From assembly GCA_037501455.1 (NCBI GenBank), contig CM074856.1, positions 91,400,001-91,464,000 on the forward strand: DNA of 64,000 nt. The letters are read 5' to 3'. Origin of the DNA: Lantana camara. Its lineage: Eukaryota; Streptophyta; Magnoliopsida; Lamiales; Verbenaceae. Made by a program: the position numbers and the translations under genes. The notes beneath the pieces were generated by a model. The model searched no databases. It was not told the origin of the DNA and was given only the letters and a program-made list of their open reading frames with translations. Shown here in pieces: positions 57,871 through 64,000 of this stretch. Position 1 is the stretch's first letter. The number at the start of each line of letters is the position of its first letter.

Positions 57871-58641
57871 ATGCCTCAAGATCGCCCTCATCATGAACAA
57901 GTGCCTAGGGTTTTCCCGCATTTACCCCCTCCGGTTTAATCCCAGGAGTTTTTCGATTCCTTGGTTGGTTTGGTCGATCAGAAGATAAAAGAGTATGTCT
58001 CCTCTGTGCCACTAGTTTCATCACCACGGCCGGGCCAAATTTCGATAGCCTTTAGGGAGCTTCAGAACCAACCATCCTCAAGATCTTTTGAAGAAAATAA
58101 GGATCCCGCCGAGTCACAACTTAGGAAAATCAAAAGAGTGTGGGAGTTAGTTCGAGGTGACCCGCAAGAGAAAGTTCGAGACACAACCTCGTTGGAGGCA
58201 AGAAGGTCTAATCCTCAATCCGGGCAAGCTTCAGGTTCAAAATTAGGACAAAACTTCAACAAAGGAAAGCGACCTATCCCTTATCATACCCCGGAACTTC
58301 AAGAAAGATCTCAAAAGAAAAAGAAACAATCACTTGGATCGAGTTTGGGAGCTTCACGTACTCTAGCTTCAACAACATCTTCCGGGAAACTTCTTTGCAA
58401 TTATTGTAGACGTGATAACCACACTTATGAGGGTTGTAGGAGACGGTTGGGATTATGTCTCTACTGTGGGAGTGAAGAGCATCAAATAGACACTTGCTCA
58501 AAGCTACGAGGGAAATCGATCGGGGGTGAAAGATTGCTTGTGCGAGCACGGGAAGGTGTTCATGAGAGGGGGGTGCAAAATGTAAATGTGAACGGCACCA
58601 ATTATATGCATGATACACCCAACGGTGAACGACACATTTAA
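57871..58641 (+). pseudogene. gypsy gag with internal deletion and two zinc knuckles
   Basis: Starts ATG at 57871 (MPQDRPHH) directly after a splice acceptor. A TAA at 57937-57939 interrupts it; an open frame of 226 codons resumes at 57961. The N terminus (SLVGLVDQKIKEY, FRELQNQPSSRSFEENKDP, RVWELVRGDPQEKV) parallels gypsy D gag, but the central Retrotrans_gag block is missing and the frame passes straight to a basic region. Two adjacent C-x2-C-x4-H-x4-C knuckles follow: CNYCRRDNHTYEGC and CLYCGSEEHQIDTC. It would be an RNA-binding protein without a capsid core. The stop may be real decay. Confidence 0.9.
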
Positions 58642-59009
58642 CTATGCATATCACGTGCATCAGGGATCTTATTGTTATTGTATTTAATTTCTTGTCCGTT
58701 GCAAATTTGTTAATTATGAATGGTATTTATGTGATTAAAACGGTTTTACTTGTCTATATGTTATTTATGTAATTCATATGGTTCTACTTGGTTATGTGAT
58801 TTTTATGAAATTTTGTTTACAATCTGCTCCTTGAATTACCTTCGTGCATGTTGAGAGACGGGGTTCTCTCCTTTCTTGCTGAGAAAAGGGTTTTCTCATT
58901 TCTTATTGAAAGACGGGGTTGTTTCATTCCTTGTTTAAGAGACGGGGTTCTCTTGTGGCTTGTGCATCATTTTGAAACTTGACAATAGACCTGGAGACCA
59001 GGTCCTTTT
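58642..59009 (+). other. gag-to-PPT interval with G-loop inverted repeats
   Basis: Non-coding. At 58853-58954 there are four short inverted repeats with GAGA/TCTC-like arms around GGGG or GGG: GAGAGACGGGGTTCTCTC (58853), GAGAAAAGGGTTTTCTC (58881), GAAAGACGGGGTTGTTTC (58908) and AGAGACGGGGTTCTCT (58938). Confidence 0.8.
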
Positions 59010-59036
59010 GGGGGGGGGGGGGGGGGGGGGGGGGGG
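59010..59036 (+). other. poly-G polypurine tract of gypsy E
   Basis: A run of 27 G followed by AGAA, immediately before the 3' LTR. It is in the position of the plus-strand primer (PPT) but is unusually pure. Its length may be imprecise in the assembly. Confidence 0.8.
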
Positions 59037-59041
59037 AGAAT

Positions 59042-61410
59042 CGTAACGCCCCGAATTTCATTAATTACATTCTTATGTTTATTATAATTTTATAAATTAT
59101 ATTTTATCAAACTTTCATGAAATTTCATGAATTCATATTAAACTTGGAATTTATTTCATAACTTGAAAATATTTAGTGCGTGAAATAATTGCCGAATATG
59201 ATTTAATTGTCAACTTGTCCTTAAATGATCTTTCTTTATAAATCAAGGACTAAATTACATAACATTTCCAAGGACTTAATTGATCATATTTCAAAACTAT
59301 ACATCCTTAATTGCATGACTTAAATATTTGAGGGATTAAATGGCAATTTATGCATTTCACATAAATCAAAATGATGAATCACGGTATTAATCCATCTCCA
59401 AGATTCCTTCTTCATTTTGATCCAAAATCCATCGGTATTTGCTCCCCTTGTCTCACCGAACCATAAGCTTCAAGAAGGAAGAAGAGATTTCACCAAAATC
59501 ATCCAAGTTTTCAAGGAAAAATCCAAGCTTTTAAGCTCAAATCTCCATAGCCATCATCTTCATCCACTTCTTTTCTTTCAAGGTGGGTTCATGCATGAAT
59601 TCTTGGTTTTTGATCATATATGAAATAGCTAGGGTTTGTGATTTATAGCATAAATGGATTAATTGTTGATTGAAACATGAATATGTGATTATAGCCTAAT
59701 TTGATACATGAATTCTTGCAAAATTTGAGGTTATGTGGTGTTTTCATAAATGAGCTTGAAAGTGGCAAACTTGAATGATCAAGCATAGTTTGATGAGTTC
59801 CTTTGTGTTTTATGATACTATGAATATATATGCATCTTATTTTCCCAGAAATCATGAGTTTTGGTGGATTAAAACATAACTTTGTTGCTTTGGTTGTTGT
59901 TGTCGTTAACCTCCCCTGTTCTGCTCTGTTTCTGCACTTGCAGAGGAGCGGGAACGGCCCTTCCCGTCCCCAGTTCATTCTGGGAACGGCCGTTCCCATT
60001 CCTTTGAATTCAAGACGGCGCGCGCATGGGAACGACCGTTCCCATTTTGGCCTGCAAGGCGGAAGGGCCGTTCCCAGCAAAGTCGCCATTTTAAATCATA
60101 AACTGTAGGAGCATTTTCGGTGAAGCATGGGAACGACCCTTCCCATTTTACACTAAGGGCCGGAACGGCCGTTTCCATGCCTCTGGCAGAATAAAACCTA
60201 CTGATAAAAATGGGATTTTGACATTTTACTCCAATGACTTCTTTGATCCCAAATTGGTATTATATGACTAATTACATGCCAAAACATGATATTTACATGC
60301 TATATTTTATATTGAACGTCATCTCGTTGCTTATTCGCCATTCGTCATATTTGGTCCATTTAGAGTCATGTCTCACGTGTACATGTCTATCTTACACAAA
60401 CCAGCTTCACCGGGACGAGGAGCAAGCCTCATAGACCGTATCCTACTGGTCTTTTATCGGTAAAGGTGAGGTTTAATTATTAATTAAATAGAACCCGTAT
60501 AACCAGTATGTGGATTTCAAGCCAAAAGGTATATGTATACTTGTTTACAATGATTTCTAAACTTATACACAATTGCAAGCAAGCCATGTTCATGAAAGCA
60601 AGTCATGTATCGTGATTGATTGATTGATCGTGTTTTGGTGAGTAAAGCATGTCACGTTGGGCCCGAGGATAGTGATATGAGCCAACCGGGATAGCATAGG
60701 CTGACTGGTAACTCGAATGCTATCCTCACCACATTGGCATGACCCCTGAATCCACTAGGAGAATAGTGGAGGAAGGAGTTCCGGGCTTAGGGATTCATGT
60801 ACCCTCTGCTCAATGAGATTAGATGGTGGGGCCTTGCAATCCCACCATCATCGGAGGAAGAAGGAGACTGGGGACGGGTCCGGCACCACGGATTGTCCTC
60901 GGGTTATTGTCATGATTGAACTTATTGATTGTCTTGCCTGAATACACATGCACAATTGCACGATAGCTGAATTGCATGATCACCTATTACTTAATAAAGC
61001 AAGCATGGGTTGTACACTGTCGGAGTAAGGTTGGAGAAATGCCCTCACTCGCCGGGCCACGTATTGCACGTATTGAATGCATGAAAGTGATTAAAGTATT
61101 TAATATTGATAGTTGTAATCTCGGGCGAGTTCTATATTATTATGACCTTACAATACTTTTAATTATAAAACCTTACCCGAGGTTATAACTTGCATGTTAA
61201 TTACGCTAATATATATTTATTGCCCCTCACTCAGTCTTCCATGGACTGACCCCCCACCTTTCAGGTTGTCGAGGTCGTGTGCTATGCGGGAGTCAGAGTC
61301 GTGTTACGTCGTCTAGCTGAGTCTAGTACTTCATACACTTTCATGTTATTGATCTTGATATTTCGGAGTTAGCATGTTATGGTTATTGTTAGTATTCGGA
61401 GACTTTTATC
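59042..61410 (+). repeat. 3' LTR of gypsy E, truncated by a nested LTR
   Basis: Starts CGTAACGCCCCG and aligns with 53297-55630. It differs by scattered substitutions and a short GATTGATTGATTG insertion near 60615. Palindromes are at 59950-60176, donor at 59582/59583, hairpin at 60822-60849. The pair is visibly more diverged than the copia B LTRs. Confidence 0.93.
59950..60176. repeat. palindrome cluster of gypsy E 3' LTR
   Basis: Six units matching those at 54206-54431, including a perfect GGGAACGGCCGTTCCC at 59983-59998 where the 5' LTR copy has drifted. Changes between the two LTRs fall on symmetric and non-symmetric positions alike. Confidence 0.9.
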
Positions 61411-64000
61411 TGTGACGCCCCGTTTTCTCGAAGGGCGTCCTTTCGACATCAACAAGTAAGTCTCTACACTTATGTGTGTTTAATTTAAGAGTTCTTGAAT
61501 TATATGATTTAATGTAAATCTAATTTGATTTAATTCAAATTTATTCCATGAAATAATTGTCAAGTTGATTTTAAATCCATCATGTTACTTAACTTGTTTA
61601 ATTTCGGTTTACTTGAATTCCTTGAGATTAATTGTCAATCATGTGTTTACGAAGTGTCGTTAAATTGTATGAAAGGTTTCTAAAATTAAATTGAATTAAA
61701 CTCTAATTGGTAAATCTCTATTTCATGTTAATTTGTAAAATTAATTCGGAGCTTGAATGTTTATTCGAACTTTACCAATTTTACTTAGGATTATTTGTAC
61801 GTGATATTACTCTTTGCTACGCGATAAGGATACCCGGTTGTATATAGCTTGTGTACAAGACACATTTCTCCCAATCCCTTTTTTTTTCTTTCTCTCTCTC
61901 CTCTCCCACTCTCTCTCTCCCGGGGGTCACTATGCGCGGCTTCGGTTACGAGCCCATAACTCGATCGTTTCTCGACGGAATTCAACAAACGAATAGTCCA
62001 TTTCGATTATCTCGGCGAGACCGACGCAAGAGTACCAATTTTATGGCCTATGACGAATGGTGGTCGAGTTATGGCCGGATTTCAGTAGCAGCGGCGGAGC
62101 TGTCAGACCGCCGCCACTTCGCCGGCGTTTCGCGGCGGTTTTCGGCCCTCCTCTTGAGACACGCGCCTAAGAACCAGAAAGTAGACTTCCAGGCGCTTCG
62201 TTTGAAGTCAGAGGTGCGGCCATCGGAGCAGCGACGGCGCCTCACGCGCCCCCCAAAGCTCGCGGCGGTGGCGCGAGTTACTGTAGCGGAGGGTTTCGCC
62301 GCCTTCCGGCGGTGGTTTTCGACGGGGCTTGATGGTTTCCAAGGTTTTTTGACCCCCTGAGTTCATTTCCGGCGTCAATTTCACCAGATCTTGGCCGTAG
62401 GTGGTGGTTCCGGTGACGTGGGCGGCAAAAACTTCGGCGGCCAACGGGGGCCTTTTCCGGCCATCTTTTGGTCTCGGGATCTTCACGAAAGTTGTTCGGA
62501 ACGACGAGAACTAGTGGCCTGTGATCACGGGACTCCAGATTCGGTGTTTTGGCGGTGGATCGCGGCGGCATAGTGGCGGTGCAACGACGGCGCTAGCTCC
62601 GAGGATTTTTCCGGCGAGCTACCTTAAGGCTTTCGAAGAGCTCGTCACGGTTAAGATAATGCCTTTTACGGATTGCATTTTGGTTCACCGGTTTGGAAGT
62701 AATTTGAGTTTGAAGATTTAGGGTTTTCGTGTTCTTAGATTTCAGATCTAGGACAATCGGCTTGGAATTTCCAGAAATTGATCGAGGATTCGGAACGGGC
62801 ACGAAGGCTTCGTTCAGGACTGATTTTTCGGGATTTTTCCGGCGACTTTCGAAGGCGGCCCGGCGACTTTCCGGCGGCTCCGGTGGCTGCACTCCGGCGA
62901 CTTTCGGACAGAATGTCGGTCTCGACGCGGTGAGTCCAACGCCGCTTTCCGTTCGTTAATTGGACACTCGATCTATTTATTACGAATTATTTTACGTAAT
63001 TGTGATTATTTGAATTAATTGTTTTAAGTGCAAATAAATTGGTTATTGTTGGTTTGTTGTTCGAGATGTATTCCAATCATATACGAAAACATGTGTTGAA
63101 TGGATTGTGATATACATGAATGTTTCGATTTACAATTTGAATCCGATGTGATGAATTTACGCTATTTGTTAAGTACGAAGGGGTGTTAGTGTAATATTTA
63201 GAAACTAATCTCTTATGTGACTAAATGAACTTGAATAATATTTTAGAAGAACGAACATGTTGTGATTTCTCTATATGAATTTGAGACGTTCTCAATGTTT
63301 TGTTTATTGTAAATTGTGTTTCAAATATAAAATTGAAATACATGAAAGATGCTTAAACAACTTGAGACTTGATGCATGATAGGAGTTAGAATTGTAATAT
63401 CTTGATTTACTCTTACTACTCAAAAATGGTATATTACGAATTACGATAAATTGATAATTGTCATGTTTGTAAGTAATTAATTCCTAGTTGAATAATTGTA
63501 TAAACACTTTAAACGAACATTTATGCTTAGTAATCAACTTTGGGGATGTAAGTGTAATATTTATGAAACTATGAATGTGACTTGAGCTTGTGTACCAAAC
63601 ATGTTGTGAAGTTGTAAAGTATGATCTTAAGTGAATTAAATGCACTCTTTATTTGTATTAAGCATGCCATCTACGTACAACAACTTTGTATGTTTATATG
63701 ACCAAGTTGCTCTTACTTATGCACTTTACAACTCGACATGAACTTGATGCTTAATTCTAACATTATAATTGAACCCTATGACATTGGATGATTTAATATG
63801 CATTTTGTGAATACATTGACTTCCTAAATTGATCTTGCATCTTTGGATATGGAATTGCATGATGGTTGCTTGTAAATATGACCTTGTTGAGCATTGATAT
63901 GCCTTGAATGACCACGACACCTCATCCAAGCACAACATGAACACTTATGCATAACCACGATCATGTTGAGCAACGCCGTGCGTCTTATTTGGTTCATATA
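61411..64000 (+). repeat. gypsy LTR 6, 5' part, nested in gypsy E 3' LTR
   Basis: Starts TGTGACGCCCCG. It shares with LTR 3 the segment TCGTTTCTCGACGGAATTC, the CCGGCGAC-rich block (62050-62930) and a donor GCG/GTGAGT at 62929/62930. It ends at the window edge inside the conserved box GCCGTGCGTCTTATTTGG. The left flank TTATC (61406-61410) is the presumed target duplication. The GC-rich ORFs of 60-169 codons overlap on both strands and carry no domain, so they are not called as genes. Confidence 0.9.

Larger units (their letters stand above)
53297..61410 (+). mobile_element. gypsy element E, gag-only, 3' LTR cut
   Basis: 5' LTR 53297-55921, PBS 55929-55940, internal region of 3.1 kb with only a shortened gag, poly-G polypurine tract 59010-59036, 3' LTR 59042-61410. 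The absence of protease, RT, RNase H and integrase makes it non-autonomous (TR-GAG type). The 3' LTR is interrupted at 61411 by another LTR. Confidence 0.92.

Noticed and set aside
61851..62573. 169-codon and shorter ORFs near the right end
   Set aside because: Same LTR subfamily and same composition effect; the frames are not shared with LTR 3.

Overview
This window is nuclear DNA of a flowering plant. The evidence is a decayed copy of MSH7, a plant-specific MutS homologue, the C-terminal leucine-rich repeats of a CC-NBS-LRR (RGA-like) resistance protein, and stacks of Ty1/copia and Ty3/gypsy LTR retrotransposons of plant type. I cannot name the species. No intact host gene is visible; roughly nine tenths of the window is mobile DNA.

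Layout. 1-5890 is the 5' two-thirds of a minus-strand copia element (pol, gag, long leader, PBS, 5' LTR). 5891-7789 is unassigned AT-rich DNA with one promoter-like site. 7790-9065 and 13003-13380 are two halves of an older copia LTR split by a 3.9-kb solo gypsy LTR (9066-12997). 13372-14692 is a copia reverse-transcriptase fragment. 14693-15668 is a junk interval with a small solo LTR and a possible inverted MSH7 exon. 15669-22297 is the MSH7 pseudogene: eight exon remnants, a MITE inside one exon, a frameshift, a lost Walker A serine and a premature stop. 22492-29760 is a small copia element split by a solo gypsy LTR (23187-29626), which is itself split by another (26174-29149).

29761-51086 is a minus-strand gypsy element. 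Its 3' LTR is split by a solo LTR (30549-44530), and that LTR is split by a complete copia element (33147-43175). The internal part of the gypsy element holds an intact antisense LRR coding segment beside a 96-bp copia LTR end and gag, all tandemly duplicated (2718-bp unit, 44764-50199). 51087-53296 is part of another minus-strand LTR. 53297-61410 is a plus-strand gag-only gypsy element, and 61411-64000 is the start of another LTR inserted in its 3' LTR.

Four insertions have matching 5-bp target duplications at both ends, and the nesting they define gives a clear order of events.

The most interesting signals are in the gypsy LTRs. They appear to carry a multi-exon spliced leader: a donor near the 5' end, a 62-84 nt cassette exon, a 3' acceptor preceded by a conserved stem, and a gag ATG placed directly after a splice acceptor. 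In one subfamily there is a conserved hairpin with a fixed loop and compensating stem changes. Five LTR lineages also carry, at a comparable place, a cluster of short GC-rich palindromes whose sequence is uniform inside one LTR but different between LTRs. The copia LTRs carry clusters of CACGTG palindromes upstream of the TATA box. Their leaders hold a four-copy 17-mer array that persists in a young element whose coding region is destroyed.
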